Of a DNA stretch of 64,000 nucleotides, positions 53,727 through 63,480 are shown one piece after another. The stretch's first letter is position 1. Each line of letters starts with the position of its first letter. The notes below the pieces were generated by a model. The model searched no databases and was not told where the DNA came from. It saw only the letters and a list, made by a program, of their open reading frames with translations. The stretch comes from Bacteroides sp. MSB163. Its GTDB lineage: Bacteria; Bacteroidota; Bacteroidia; Bacteroidales; Bacteroidaceae. Position numbers and translations under genes: made by a program. Location of the stretch: NCBI RefSeq assembly GCF_036416795.1, contig NZ_CP143867.1, positions 4,518,001 to 4,582,000 on the forward strand, read 5' to 3'.

Positions 53727-54978
53727 AACTGTTGCGATATAGTGATATTTACAATTGTATTGTTTCTCTTTTGGATTACAAAAGTAAAAAAATGAAATTA
53801 CAAAAGCAAATTAAAAATGTAATTTCTTAGAAATTACAATTGTATGTTTATTATTTCAAATGTTATTTATACAAATGTGATGATATATATTACCTAGATT
53901 TTAGACTCATATTTCTACTTTAATAAAACCGCGTATATCATTGGATATTATATGTATAAACTAAAATTTAATCTGTAGTATATTCCATATTACAATTGTT
54001 TTCTCATTGATTTCTCTGTTTATGAACTATTAGATTATATAAGTGTTATATATATACTGATTATTAGTTATTTAACTATTTTTTTATTCCTCGTTAACCC
54101 CCTATCCCATCACCGTTGTTATTCTATAATTACTTTATTAAAAAGAGTCTTATTACAATTGTGTATTATACTTTTTAATCACGTTTGTTATATGTACAAT
54201 TGTTATATATTCAATTGTAAATATAGTGATATTACATTTTTAATATTCCATAGTTGAAATAACAACTATTTCCTTTTCTAATTGTATTTATTCTTGATGA
54301 TAGATTCGATATTACAGAAAGAATTTGTTACACTAAAATAAGGAGAGTTCAATTGATATGTTCTAAAGTCTTCGTAATTGTAAATCCTTGCTTTATTTCT
54401 GTATAAATGATCGTGAACTTGGGATTTCTTAATTCTCAGAAGCTTATTTTGTGTGTATTTAATTGCAATACAGTGCATTATGCCCTATTTTTTAGTTCTA
54501 AAATTCTTTCATTCTAGAAAAATAGCCCCTTTTTAAGTGAGAAATGACATAATGATAATGAAAATAGCATTTTCTTCTCTATTACTGCTGATATAGTTAA
54601 CAAGTATAATCTCTTCTAAAATAAGAAATGAGCGATCTATTTCCATTGATATGCTGACTACTTTCTAAATATAATTTTTCTTTTTCTTAGAAAAAGTATA
54701 TTGTTTTCCTATAAAAATATGCCTGCTTTACTCGGGACAGGAGATTATATTATATAAAAACATATGGTCTATTTACATTAAACAGACTATATGCTTATAT
54801 CAGATAAATGGTCTGTTCGCTGTATATAGACCATTTATTTCTGCGAATACGTTGTATGTATTTCAGATACCCTTCCACACTCTATTGCCTATGAACAGTA
54901 TATTTGGGAATGGTGGAAGGGGGTGAAGGAAAAGCTAAAGTTCTCGTTTAATGAAGAGTGCATAGAAGAAAAAAGCTG
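53727..54978. other. AT-rich gap between XRE regulator and holA
   Basis: About 1.25 kb without a believable gene; the one listed frame (54278-54478, minus) is AT-driven. The left half holds the palindrome cluster. The right half has two inverted repeats: AAATGGTCT / AGACCATTT (54806-54836, 13-nt loop) and CCCTTCCAC / GTGGAAGGG (54870-54921). No DnaA-box cluster was recognised, so I do not call an origin. Confidence 0.6.
53751..54219. promoter_or_regulatory. Cluster of ACAATTGT palindromes (putative operators)
   Basis: The perfect 8-bp palindrome ACAATTGT occurs at 53751, 53836, 53992, 54155 and 54196, usually within the wider TTACAATTGTA. Near matches are ACAAATGT at 53871 and CAATTGTAA at 54212, and ATTACAAAAG half-sites lie near 53776 and 53798. 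Spacing is irregular. Placement upstream of the XRE gene suggests binding sites for its product; that is inference. Confidence 0.55.
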
Positions 54979-55998
54979 TTAATGCAGAATCTTGAAGACT
55001 AGTTCGCGAAGAATATCTCCGTCACTTAAGGATGGATTTCCCACTCCTTTAGATTTTGCATCCGCATACCGTATTTCTCCGATAATTTGCATGGTCTTTA
55101 CTCCATTATATCGGCGCATAGCTGCGAGATAGTCTTTGGCCTGCCAGGGGGTACGTAGTCCCAACATGTTGGCTATGCCTTGCTCCGATTTTTCAGGGGC
55201 ATAATAGGCCAACATTAAGTTAGAAAAGAATCCAAAAAGTAAAGATAAAGTCATTTGAATTGGGTTTGTTTTCGGATTTTCTTCAAAATATTTTATTATC
55301 TTATTAGCTTTTAGGACATCCTTTTCAACAAGGGCACTGCGTAATTCAAAGTTGTTATAATCCTTACTGATACCAATGTTCTTTTCTATCTGTTCGGGGG
55401 TAACGCGTGTATGACCTTTTGGAAGTGTAATGATCAGTTTTTCCAACTCTCCTGTGAGGCGACTGAGATCAGTACCAACGAAATCGGCCAGCATGGCAGT
55501 GGCTTTAGGTTCCACGTCGATACCTTTGCGTTTCATATAAGAAGTGATGAATGCAGGCAATTGCGCATCCTTTACTTTTTTAGATTCAAACAGGACACCA
55601 GTCTTTTCGATTTCGGCAGCCAGCTTCTTTCTTCGGTCCAATACGCCATGTTTATGGCATATTACTAATATGGTGGAAAGCAGTGGTTTTTGTAGGTAAT
55701 AAGAAAGTTCCTCCATATTACGGATATTCTGCGCTTCCTTTACCACCACAACCTGATGCTCGGACATCATCGGATAACGCTTGGCGGCATTAATAACGGT
55801 AGCTATATCCACATCTGCCCCGTAGACAACAGTCAGATTGAACTCCTTTTCCGTTTCGGTCAGAATATTGTCTGTTATGTAGTCGGCAATGAGGTCAATG
55901 TAATAGGGTTCCTCGCCCATGAGATAATAGACGGGACGGTATTGTTTCGTTCTCAGTTCCTTTAAGATGTCATCACACGTGATTTCCTGTTTTGCCAT
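54979..55998 (-). CDS. holA: DNA polymerase III subunit delta
   Basis: The 339-residue clamp-loader subunit opens the sliding clamp. It matches HolA in length and pattern: YLMGEEPYYIDLIADYI near 25, a AAA+-like fold without Walker A, and the helical collar region (LRSALVEKDVLKANKIIKYF near 225). The AT-rich gap lies downstream of its stop. It is followed upstream by amn on the same strand with only 8 nt between genes, so they may share a transcript. Confidence 0.92.
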   Translation of the reverse strand: MAKQEITCDDILKELRTKQYRPVYYLMGEEPYYIDLIADYITDNILTETEKEFNLTVVYGADVDIATVINAAKRYPMMSEHQVVVVKEAQNIRNMEELSYYLQKPLLSTILVICHKHGVLDRRKKLAAEIEKTGVLFESKKVKDAQLPAFITSYMKRKGIDVEPKATAMLADFVGTDLSRLTGELEKLIITLPKGHTRVTPEQIEKNIGISKDYNNFELRSALVEKDVLKANKIIKYFEENPKTNPIQMTLSLLFGFFSNLMLAYYAPEKSEQGIANMLGLRTPWQAKDYLAAMRRYNGVKTMQIIGEIRYADAKSKGVGNPSLSDGDILRELVFKILH

Positions 55999-56006
55999 AT
56001 TCGTTT

Positions 56007-56783
56007 TTACCAGTCGAATTTCAGATGTTTTACGGTTTTCTTCTCGTCGATAATCATACGCAGGGATGCGATGCCGATTTCAACGTGCTCGGTTACGTAA
56101 TTTTGGGTAACCAGATTATCGCTTTTATCAGTTTTTACTCCTTCAGGAATCATAGGCTGGTCAGAAACCAGTAAGATGGCTCCGGTTGGGATGTGATTGG
56201 CGAAACCGCAACTGAACAGAGTTGCTGTTTCCATATCAACGGCCATGGCACGGGTTTTCTTCAGATATTCCTTGAATTCCTCGTCATGCTCCCAAATACG
56301 GCGGTTGGTAGTGTATACGGTACCTGTCCAATAGTCGCGGGCATGGTCACGGATGGATGAAGAAACGGCACGTTGCAACATAAATGCCGGCAGTGCCGGT
56401 ACTTCGGGCGGGAAGTAGTCATTAGAAGTTCCTTCGCCACGGATGGCGGCGATAGGAAGGATAAGATCCCCTATTCTGTTTTTCTTATCAATACCACCGC
56501 ACTTGCCCAGGAACAGGCAGGCTTTGGGCTGTATAGCGCTTAGTAAATCCATGATAATTGCAGCGTTAGGGCTTCCCATACCAAAGTTGATGATGGTTAT
56601 GCCTTCTGCTGAAGCAGACGTCATATTAGCGTCCTTACCAAGAACGGGCACGTTGAACTTCTCCGCAAAAATATCTACATACTTGTTGAAGTTGGTCAAC
56701 AGAATATACTCTCCAAAGTCCTCAAGCTTACGTTTTGTGTAACGAGGTAGCCAGTTAGCTACGATTTCTTGCTTTGTTTTCAT
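56007..56783 (-). CDS. amn: AMP nucleosidase
   Basis: The 258-residue enzyme of the nucleoside phosphorylase/hydrolase fold splits AMP into adenine and ribose 5-phosphate. Family signatures are LGKCGGIDKKNRIGDLILP near 92-110 and the purine-binding MAVDMETATLFSCGFAN near 184-200. It corresponds to the catalytic half of the longer E. coli Amn. The promoter box TACTTTTG lies at 56846-56839. It is the first gene of a probable amn-holA pair. Confidence 0.9.
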   Translation of the reverse strand: MKTKQEIVANWLPRYTKRKLEDFGEYILLTNFNKYVDIFAEKFNVPVLGKDANMTSASAEGITIINFGMGSPNAAIIMDLLSAIQPKACLFLGKCGGIDKKNRIGDLILPIAAIRGEGTSNDYFPPEVPALPAFMLQRAVSSSIRDHARDYWTGTVYTTNRRIWEHDEEFKEYLKKTRAMAVDMETATLFSCGFANHIPTGAILLVSDQPMIPEGVKTDKSDNLVTQNYVTEHVEIGIASLRMIIDEKKTVKHLKFDW

Positions 56784-56838
56784 AAGATTTCATTAAATTT
56801 GTTCCCTAAATACTTTCAGGGAGCGATTATTTAACTCA

Positions 56839-56846
56839 CAAAAGTA
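56839..56846 (-). promoter_or_regulatory. amn promoter -7 box
   Basis: TACTTTTG on the minus strand, 56 nt before the amn ATG; a TTTC stands 20 nt upstream as a weak -33 box. Confidence 0.5.
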
Positions 56847-56897
56847 CAATAAAAAAGTAGAATTCGGAAATTTGTTAATCACTTATCACATATCAAT

Positions 56898-57347
56898 ATG
56901 TTATCGTTAAACTTACCTGTATTTGATGCTAAAGTCGTGAACCGTGAAGGGAAACCTGCTATTTTCGACGTGATACGACGCCGATATGTAGCACTGACGC
57001 CCGAAGAATGGGTACGCCAGCATTTCGTACATTTTCTGCTGAACCATAAAGGATATCCGCAGACATTGATGGCGAACGAGGTACAGGTACAGCTCAACGG
57101 AACGAAGAAGCGTTGTGACACAGTGCTTTACCGTCGTGACCTCACGGCACGGATGATTGTGGAGTATAAAGCGCCGGACATAGAGATTACGCAAGCGGTG
57201 TTCGACCAGATTACGCGTTACAATATGGTGCTGAAAGTAGATTACCTTGTGGTGAGTAATGGAATGCAACACTATTGCTGCCGGATGGATTATGAGCGGA
57301 ATAGCTATACTTTTCTTCCGGATATTCCTGATTATCAGACGTTATAG
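56898..57347 (+). CDS. Stand-alone HsdR_N-type (PD-D/ExK) protein
   Basis: The 149-residue protein resembles the N-terminal nuclease domain of type I restriction subunits (HSDR_N) but lacks the helicase and any HsdM/HsdS neighbour. Putative active-site residues line up in order: Glu61, Asp74 (CDTVLY), Glu89 and Lys91 (VEYKAP), and Gln104. The wider pattern (PEEWVRQHFVHFLL at the front, DQITRYNM at the end) is typical of this small Bacteroidetes family. Its function is unknown; a repair or defence nuclease is possible. It is divergent from amn and ends at a bidirectional terminator. Confidence 0.8.
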   Translation: MLSLNLPVFDAKVVNREGKPAIFDVIRRRYVALTPEEWVRQHFVHFLLNHKGYPQTLMANEVQVQLNGTKKRCDTVLYRRDLTARMIVEYKAPDIEITQAVFDQITRYNMVLKVDYLVVSNGMQHYCCRMDYERNSYTFLPDIPDYQTL

Positions 57348-57360
57348 TATCCACTAAAAA

Positions 57361-57413
57361 GGGCTACACCTAGTCGTGGCCGATTTTCCGACCACAACTA
57401 GGTGTAGCCCTTT
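57361..57413. terminator. Bidirectional terminator built on GGGCTACACC
   Basis: Arms GGGCTACACCTAGTCGTGG and CCACAACTAGGTGTAGCCC (with further pairing inward) close around TTTTCC. The two mismatched positions become G-T pairs in the minus-strand RNA, and T-runs flank both sides, so it best serves the efflux operon but also the small nuclease gene. Confidence 0.75.
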
Positions 57414-57463
57414 TCAATGAGACTAATCAGGATCTGATCTAAATCAATGAACCCAATCAGGGT

Positions 57464-60400
57464 CTAAACCTTCTCAGTCTTTTCTTCTATCTGCTTCTTT
57501 CCCAATTTTTCCTGTATCTTCTGCATCAACTCATAGAAATTAGGGATATAGACTGTGGCAAGCAATGTATTCAATGCCATACCAAACACGACGGCAGCTC
57601 CTAGTGCAATACGGCTTTCCGCTCCTGCACCCGTAGCAAACAGCAATGGCATCACACCGAATACAAATGCCAGGGATGTCATCAGGATAGGCCGCAAGCG
57701 GATATGCCCTGCCTGGAACGCCGCATCACGAATGGAGTTGCCTTGTGCACGGAAATCGCGGGCGAATTCTACAATCAGAATACCATTCTTTGCCGACAGT
57801 GCCACAAGCAGGATAATACCGATTTGTGTATAGATGCTGACAGGTGTTCCCATGATGAGACAGCCAATCATCGCTCCCAACAATGCTACCGGAAGCCCGA
57901 TGACCGCAGCTACCGGGCTCGTCCAACTCTCGTACTGTGCTGCAAGTACCAGGAAGGCAACAAGTAACGCCATTACAAACACAACGGTTGTCGTTGTTCC
58001 TGCCTGTGTCTCCTGATAGGCTACTGACGTCCATTCATAACCAAATTCATCACCCAGTTGCTCCTTAAAGAGTGCCTCCATTTGCTGTATCGCCTCTCCG
58101 GAACTGCTTCCCGAGGCTACGTTGCAAGTGACGGAGGCAGTGGAATACATATTGTAACGGTTGATCTGGTCCATTCCCAACTGTTCCTCTACCCGCATAA
58201 AGGCTGAAAACGGTACCATCTCTCCCGATGCATTCTGTACACTCAACTTCAGTACATCGTCAATGATTCGTTGGGCACGGTCCCGTGCACCGAGCTTTAC
58301 CTGATAGATGCGGCCGAACTCAACGAAATCGTTCACATAAGCAGCTCCCATGTAGTAACCTAAGGAAGTAAAGACACTATTCAGCGGAATACCCATCAAT
58401 TGTACTTTATCCCGGTCGATGTTCAGGAAATACTGGGGTACATTAGCCTGGTACTGACTGCTGACGGATGCTAATGCAGGTTTGGTGTGATAGGTTGCCA
58501 TCAGCGTCTCTACGGCATGTTGCATTTCTGTGGCACCGAGGTTGTTACGATCCTCTACTTGTAGCTGTAGACCGCCCGTAGCACCGAGTCCGGGAATGGC
58601 AGGGGGTACCATGGCAAAAACTTCTGCTTCCTGAATTCCATAAGCCTGCGCATTGAAACGATTTACTACAGACTGGGCCGTATGTTCCCTTCCTTTACGC
58701 TCGTCCCAGTTCTTCAAGATAACGAAATAGGTGCCGGAATTACTCTGTTCCCCGCCTCCCATGACAGAGAAGCCGGATATGCCGATATAATTTTTCACTT
58801 CGGGATAGCTGTTGAGGATTTCATTGATCTCACGTCCGACAGCTTCTGTGCGTTCCAGACTTGAAGCGGGCGGCAATTGCACCACAGCAAGAAAATACCC
58901 GTCATCTTCTTCGGGAATAAAGGTGCTGGGCCACTTTATAAACAGGATCACAGCGAGTGCCGTAAACCCGGCATAAGACAACAGTGCAGCAGCAGGACGC
59001 CGGAGCAGCCAGCCCACGGTTTTATCATATATCCCTTGTGTCTTGTCGTACACGAAGTTGAAGCCCCGGAAAAGTGGCGACTGCGCAGGCTTCGTGGGTT
59101 GTAATATCAAGGCGCACAATGCCGGAGTCAGTGTCAGCGAGTTGAAACCACTTAGCACGGTGCTGGCAGCAATAGTCAGCGCAAACTGCTTATAAAGCTG
59201 TCCGGAGATACCGCTGACGAGCATTGTAGGAATAAATACGGCAAGCAACACCAGCACTACGCCCACAATCGGACCGGTGATCTCTCCCATCGCCTGAATG
59301 ACCGCCTGCCGGGCACTGTACTGCCCCGTATCAAGCAAACGCGTGGAGTTTTCCACCACCACAATGGCGTCATCCACCACAATGGCCACGGCAAGTATCA
59401 ATCCGAACAGTGTCAGTGTATTGATGGAGAATCCGAAGAGCGCCATCACTGCCAGAGTACCGATGAGTGATACGGGAATGGTGATACACGGGATGATAAC
59501 CGCCCGCCAGTTCTGCAGGAAAAGGAAGATAACGAGTACTACAAGCAGGGTTGTTTCCAGGAAAGTTACCAGCACTTCGTCTACTGAAGCGTGGATGACG
59601 TCCGTCGTATCCAAGGTTACGCTATAATGGATACCGCTGGGGAACGATTCTGACAGTTCCTGCATCTTCTCTTTCACACCTTTGGATACATCCAGCGAAT
59701 TGGAACCCGGTTGCTGATAGATGGCGATGGCGGCGGTAGGTTGGCCGTTCAGCCGGGATACGACGCTGTAGGATGCGGAGCCAAGGTCGATGTGAGCCAC
59801 ATCACGGAGGCGAAGCACTCTCCCGCCCGCTTCTGTTCGCAAGATGATATTGCCGAACTCTTCGGGAGACGAAAGTCGCCCTTTCACCGTCAGACTGTAT
59901 TGATAGGCAGGGGCATCGTTGCCGGAAGAGATATTGCCAATGTTGGTGTTACCTGGAGCCGGATTTCCCGGCAGGGGTTGTCCCACGGTTCCGGCACTGA
60001 CTTCTACATTTTGTGATTGAATGGCTTGGTAGACATCGGCTGCCGAAAGATTACGGATACGCAGTGCTGCCGGGTCCAGCCAGATACGCATGGAGTAGTC
60101 TCCCGCTCCCATTACATTGACAGCGCCTACGCCCGGTACGCGCGTCAATTGGTCGGTAAGGTTCAGGGTGGCGTAATTGCTGAGGTATAGCCCGTCATAC
60201 TCCTTGTTTTCGGAAGTCATGGTGAGGAACATCACGATGTTCGACGACTGCTTTTGAACGGTTACTCCCTGTATCACTACCGGGGTTGGCAATGAAGCCT
60301 GTGCCACGCTGACACGGTTTTGGACTTGTACGGTTGCCATGTCGATATCTGTTCCGACGGCAAAAGTAATAGTGAGCGAATAGGCACCCGATGAGGAGGA

Positions 60401-60646
60401 ATTGGAGGACATATAAAGCATGCCGTCCACTCCGTTTACTTGCTGCTCGATGGGTATACCCACGGTTTGGGCCACTGTCTGTGCGTTGGCACCCGGGTAG
60501 ACGGCGCTGACCTGGACGGTAGGCGGCGTAATGTCCGGATACTGCGCAATGGGGAGTATGCCCAGTGTGACCAGTCCCGCCACCACGATCAGCAGTGCAA
60601 GCACGGTAGCAAATATAGGACGGTTTATGAAGAATTTTGAGAACAT
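57464..60646 (-). CDS. RND efflux pump, inner-membrane transporter (AcrB/MexB type)
   Basis: The 1060-residue HAE1-family RND transporter has twelve membrane helices and two large periplasmic loops. The proton-relay Asp pair is visible in TM4 (AIVVDDAIVVVEN near 405-412) and the partner Lys in TM10 (LSAKNGILIVEFA). The N-terminus MFSKFFINRPIFATVLAL is the family start. It should extrude drugs, bile salts or detergents using the proton gradient. It is the last gene of an outer-membrane factor, adaptor, pump operon with 27-29-nt gaps. The substrate is not readable. Confidence 0.95.
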   Translation of the reverse strand: MFSKFFINRPIFATVLALLIVVAGLVTLGILPIAQYPDITPPTVQVSAVYPGANAQTVAQTVGIPIEQQVNGVDGMLYMSSNSSSSGAYSLTITFAVGTDIDMATVQVQNRVSVAQASLPTPVVIQGVTVQKQSSNIVMFLTMTSENKEYDGLYLSNYATLNLTDQLTRVPGVGAVNVMGAGDYSMRIWLDPAALRIRNLSAADVYQAIQSQNVEVSAGTVGQPLPGNPAPGNTNIGNISSGNDAPAYQYSLTVKGRLSSPEEFGNIILRTEAGGRVLRLRDVAHIDLGSASYSVVSRLNGQPTAAIAIYQQPGSNSLDVSKGVKEKMQELSESFPSGIHYSVTLDTTDVIHASVDEVLVTFLETTLLVVLVIFLFLQNWRAVIIPCITIPVSLIGTLAVMALFGFSINTLTLFGLILAVAIVVDDAIVVVENSTRLLDTGQYSARQAVIQAMGEITGPIVGVVLVLLAVFIPTMLVSGISGQLYKQFALTIAASTVLSGFNSLTLTPALCALILQPTKPAQSPLFRGFNFVYDKTQGIYDKTVGWLLRRPAAALLSYAGFTALAVILFIKWPSTFIPEEDDGYFLAVVQLPPASSLERTEAVGREINEILNSYPEVKNYIGISGFSVMGGGEQSNSGTYFVILKNWDERKGREHTAQSVVNRFNAQAYGIQEAEVFAMVPPAIPGLGATGGLQLQVEDRNNLGATEMQHAVETLMATYHTKPALASVSSQYQANVPQYFLNIDRDKVQLMGIPLNSVFTSLGYYMGAAYVNDFVEFGRIYQVKLGARDRAQRIIDDVLKLSVQNASGEMVPFSAFMRVEEQLGMDQINRYNMYSTASVTCNVASGSSSGEAIQQMEALFKEQLGDEFGYEWTSVAYQETQAGTTTTVVFVMALLVAFLVLAAQYESWTSPVAAVIGLPVALLGAMIGCLIMGTPVSIYTQIGIILLVALSAKNGILIVEFARDFRAQGNSIRDAAFQAGHIRLRPILMTSLAFVFGVMPLLFATGAGAESRIALGAAVVFGMALNTLLATVYIPNFYELMQKIQEKLGKKQIEEKTEKV

Positions 60647-60675
60647 GAGCTTAGTATTTAGTTATTTACGATTGG

Positions 60676-61794
60676 TTATTTGCTGATGGGCTTTACTTTC
60701 ATCCCTTCCCGCACTTTCATCAGTGCCCGGGTGACGTAGCGTTCCTGTGGCGAGAGTCCGCCGGTTATTTGCCGCAGACTGTCGTCTATCAACTGTCCTA
60801 CCTCGATGTGGCGATATCGCACCATATCGGAATCGTTCACTACATATACATATTTTCCCAATTGATCGGTCCCGATGGACGCGTCCGGTATCAGTATTGC
60901 CTGCGATTCTTTGCCGTATGGCAAGGTGATGCTGACATAAAGTCCGCTTTTCAGTAAACCTTTCGGGTTGTCCAGGCGGGCACGCAGATTCAGAGTTCCG
61001 GTGCTTAGGTCTACATTTGGTGCGAAGTAATCGAGTGTGGCAGGATACGGTTGTATGCCGTCTTCCCCTAAGTTAACAGTGATTTGCCGGGGTAGTGTAT
61101 CTTTCTGTTGTGCGGTTCCTTGTTGCATCAACATGGCAAGCCACTGGTTATCAGTGATATTGAAGTATGTATATAACAGGTCATCTTTATAGATCGTGGC
61201 AAGGGTAACTGGCTGCAGACTTCCTCCTACATAACTGCCCACATCGACTTGATTCCGGCTGACAGTTCCGTCAAACGGCGCCCGGACTGTGCAGTAACCC
61301 AGGTTCGTGCGTGCTGTATTCAGCGCAGCTTCGGCATTGCTGACTGCCGCTTGCGAAGTGGCAACATTCGATTTCGACTGTAACACCTGTATCTGGCTTA
61401 CAGCATCGCTTTTCACAGCTTCCAGCATACGGGCATAGTTGTTCCGGGCATATTCCAGATTGGCTCGGGCGGTGTTCAGTTCCGCTTCCGCCTGTTCTAC
61501 ATTGTCCTGGTAAATAGTGGGTTCGATGACGAACAACACCTGCCCTTTCCGGACTCTGCTTCCCGGAGCATAGGCGATGGTTTGCAAGGTCCCGTTCACC
61601 CGTGCCACCAGGTCAACGGTCTTTTCCGAACTCAGATAACCCGGATACTCTTTAGTCAGTGTGATGTCTTTCACCACCGGGCTGGCTACGCTTATCTCCG
61701 GAACGGGCATCGCTTCGCGCGCTGCTTTTTTTTTGTCCCCACATCCCGCCAGCAGTGGAATCAGCGTGAGGATGATGTACATTTCATTTTTCAT
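60676..61794 (-). CDS. RND efflux periplasmic adaptor lipoprotein
   Basis: The 372-residue membrane fusion protein has a lipobox LLAGC, with Cys18 as lipid anchor. The hairpin, lipoyl (ARVNGTLQTIAYAPGSRVRKGQVLF near 66-90) and beta-barrel domains follow in order. The coiled-coil hairpin is of average length (about 95-165). It bridges the pump and the outer-membrane channel. Confidence 0.93.
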   Translation of the reverse strand: MKNEMYIILTLIPLLAGCGDKKKAAREAMPVPEISVASPVVKDITLTKEYPGYLSSEKTVDLVARVNGTLQTIAYAPGSRVRKGQVLFVIEPTIYQDNVEQAEAELNTARANLEYARNNYARMLEAVKSDAVSQIQVLQSKSNVATSQAAVSNAEAALNTARTNLGYCTVRAPFDGTVSRNQVDVGSYVGGSLQPVTLATIYKDDLLYTYFNITDNQWLAMLMQQGTAQQKDTLPRQITVNLGEDGIQPYPATLDYFAPNVDLSTGTLNLRARLDNPKGLLKSGLYVSITLPYGKESQAILIPDASIGTDQLGKYVYVVNDSDMVRYRHIEVGQLIDDSLRQITGGLSPQERYVTRALMKVREGMKVKPISK

Positions 61795-61821
61795 ATATGG
61801 TTATGGTTTAGGAATTATTAC

Positions 61822-63294
61822 TCAGTTCTCTTTATATCCTCCCCCCAGTGCCTGGTACAATGACACCAGATACAGCAGTGAACTACCCTCCGCCTGCGTC
61901 AACTGGTTTTCGTACGTCAGTAGCGAACGGAGTGCATCCAGTACATTCTGGAAAGGACTAAGCCCCTGTTTATAAAGCTCTAGAGAGAGTTTCAGCGTCT
62001 CTTCTCCCTGATTTCGTACTTCCCGGAGGGCGACAATCTGCTTGATGGAATTCCGGTAATTATTCATCGCATTGTCCGTTTCCTGTACAGCGGTAAGCAC
62101 GGTTTCGTTGAAGTTATGCACCGCTTCATCCAGTTGTGCACGTGCCTGTTTGGTAGCATTCACCAGCTTTGTTCCGCTGAACAGTGTCCAACTGAGGGTC
62201 GGGGCTATTTCAAATGTCATGCTTTTCCGTTGGGTCAGGTCTTTCAGATCCCGGGCGGCATATCCTACAGATCCTTTCAGGAATACTTGTGGCAGCCAGT
62301 CGCTTTTGCTGGCTCCCAATAGTGCGGCTTGTGCATTAACCAGTCTTTCGGCCTGGCGCACATCGGGACGACGGAGCAATAAATCGGCGGGTAATCCTAC
62401 TCCAACAGGTTCCATGTAGTCGGGCAATTTCCCGATTCTTTCCAATATGGGGCGTATTTCCTGCGGATAAGTTCCCAGCAGAATAGCCAGCGAGTTGATG
62501 TATTGGCTGATTCCGGATTCCAGTTGCGGAACAGATGCTTTAGTGCTGAAATACACTGATTTAGCCTGTGCTACATCCAGTTTCGATACAAGTCCCGTGT
62601 TGTAGCGTACTTCGGTGATGTTGAGCACTTCCTCCTGCGTCCGGCAGTTATGCATTACCACCTGCAGTTCTTGTTGTAGCTCCCGCAAGTTGATGTAGGC
62701 CGAAGCGACTTGTGCGCATAGGGATATCTGTACGGAGATGTACTCTTCACGGCTGGCTTGGAATGATTCCCGTTGTGCCTTCACCCGTTGCCGGATGCTT
62801 CCGAATATATCCAGTTCCCAACTGGCATTGAGTGACGCATCATAATAATGCGTGATGGATTGGGGCAATTCGGTAGTGTTGCCACTGCTTTGCTGGCGGA
62901 GCCATCCGCCATTTAAAGTAATAGAAGGGAAAAAATTACTGCGCTCCATCCGCAGGCTAGCACGTGCCTGTTCCATGCGGTCTATAGCTGCAAGTACGGA
63001 ATAGTTTTCGCCGGATGCCACGCTGATTAGCGAGTCCAGCATCGGGTCGTTGAATGCTTTCCACCACTGGTCGTCTACCGGTAATATTTGTCCGCCGAAT
63101 AAGTTGTCATTCGCGGATGCCATGCTAGAATTAGCGGTTCCTGCGGAAGTAGGGACCGTTTTAGAGTTCGGAGCCACCGTATTCCCCCAGCCTCGGGGCA
63201 ACGGTTTTTCCAAATAATGGTTGCCATTCTGTGCCGTGACGGCGGAACATAGGCACGATAAGAGCAGCACGCTGCCCCAAGCTTTAATCTTCAT
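61822..63294 (-). CDS. RND efflux outer-membrane factor (TolC/OprM type)
   Basis: The 490-residue protein with two OEP repeats forms the outer-membrane duct. I start at MKIKAWGSVLLLSC, a typical Bacteroides signal peptide (cut at VTA, before QNG, or lipid-modified at a Cys near residue 14-16). A Met 11 codons upstream (63327) is the other choice. The open frame to 63474 runs into the repeat array and is surely leader. Domain marks are GLVSKLDVAQAKSVYFSTKA and the paired QARAQLDEAVHNFNE. It is first in the operon. Confidence 0.9.
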   Translation of the reverse strand: MKIKAWGSVLLLSCLCSAVTAQNGNHYLEKPLPRGWGNTVAPNSKTVPTSAGTANSSMASANDNLFGGQILPVDDQWWKAFNDPMLDSLISVASGENYSVLAAIDRMEQARASLRMERSNFFPSITLNGGWLRQQSSGNTTELPQSITHYYDASLNASWELDIFGSIRQRVKAQRESFQASREEYISVQISLCAQVASAYINLRELQQELQVVMHNCRTQEEVLNITEVRYNTGLVSKLDVAQAKSVYFSTKASVPQLESGISQYINSLAILLGTYPQEIRPILERIGKLPDYMEPVGVGLPADLLLRRPDVRQAERLVNAQAALLGASKSDWLPQVFLKGSVGYAARDLKDLTQRKSMTFEIAPTLSWTLFSGTKLVNATKQARAQLDEAVHNFNETVLTAVQETDNAMNNYRNSIKQIVALREVRNQGEETLKLSLELYKQGLSPFQNVLDALRSLLTYENQLTQAEGSSLLYLVSLYQALGGGYKEN

Positions 63295-63480
63295 AGGTTT
63301 AGGTTGTTTTTGTGATACAGGCTTCATAACAACTTGGAACTCTATTTGTTTAGAGAAGATTAGGGAGGTATAATGGGATTCTGGCAGATGAATGTGGGTT
63401 GGTGTGAGTGATCTATAATTGAAGAAATGAATTAAAGATTGCTGATAGACTTTTGATAGATTATTGGTAATCAATAGATT

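Noticed and set aside
54278..54478. 66-codon minus-strand frame in the AT-rich gap
   Set aside because: Rich in Asn, Tyr, Ile and Lys as expected from AT-rich non-coding DNA; no supporting context.
53727..54978. Chromosomal replication origin
   Set aside because: AT-rich, but no cluster of DnaA boxes was recognised and neither dnaA nor dnaN is adjacent.
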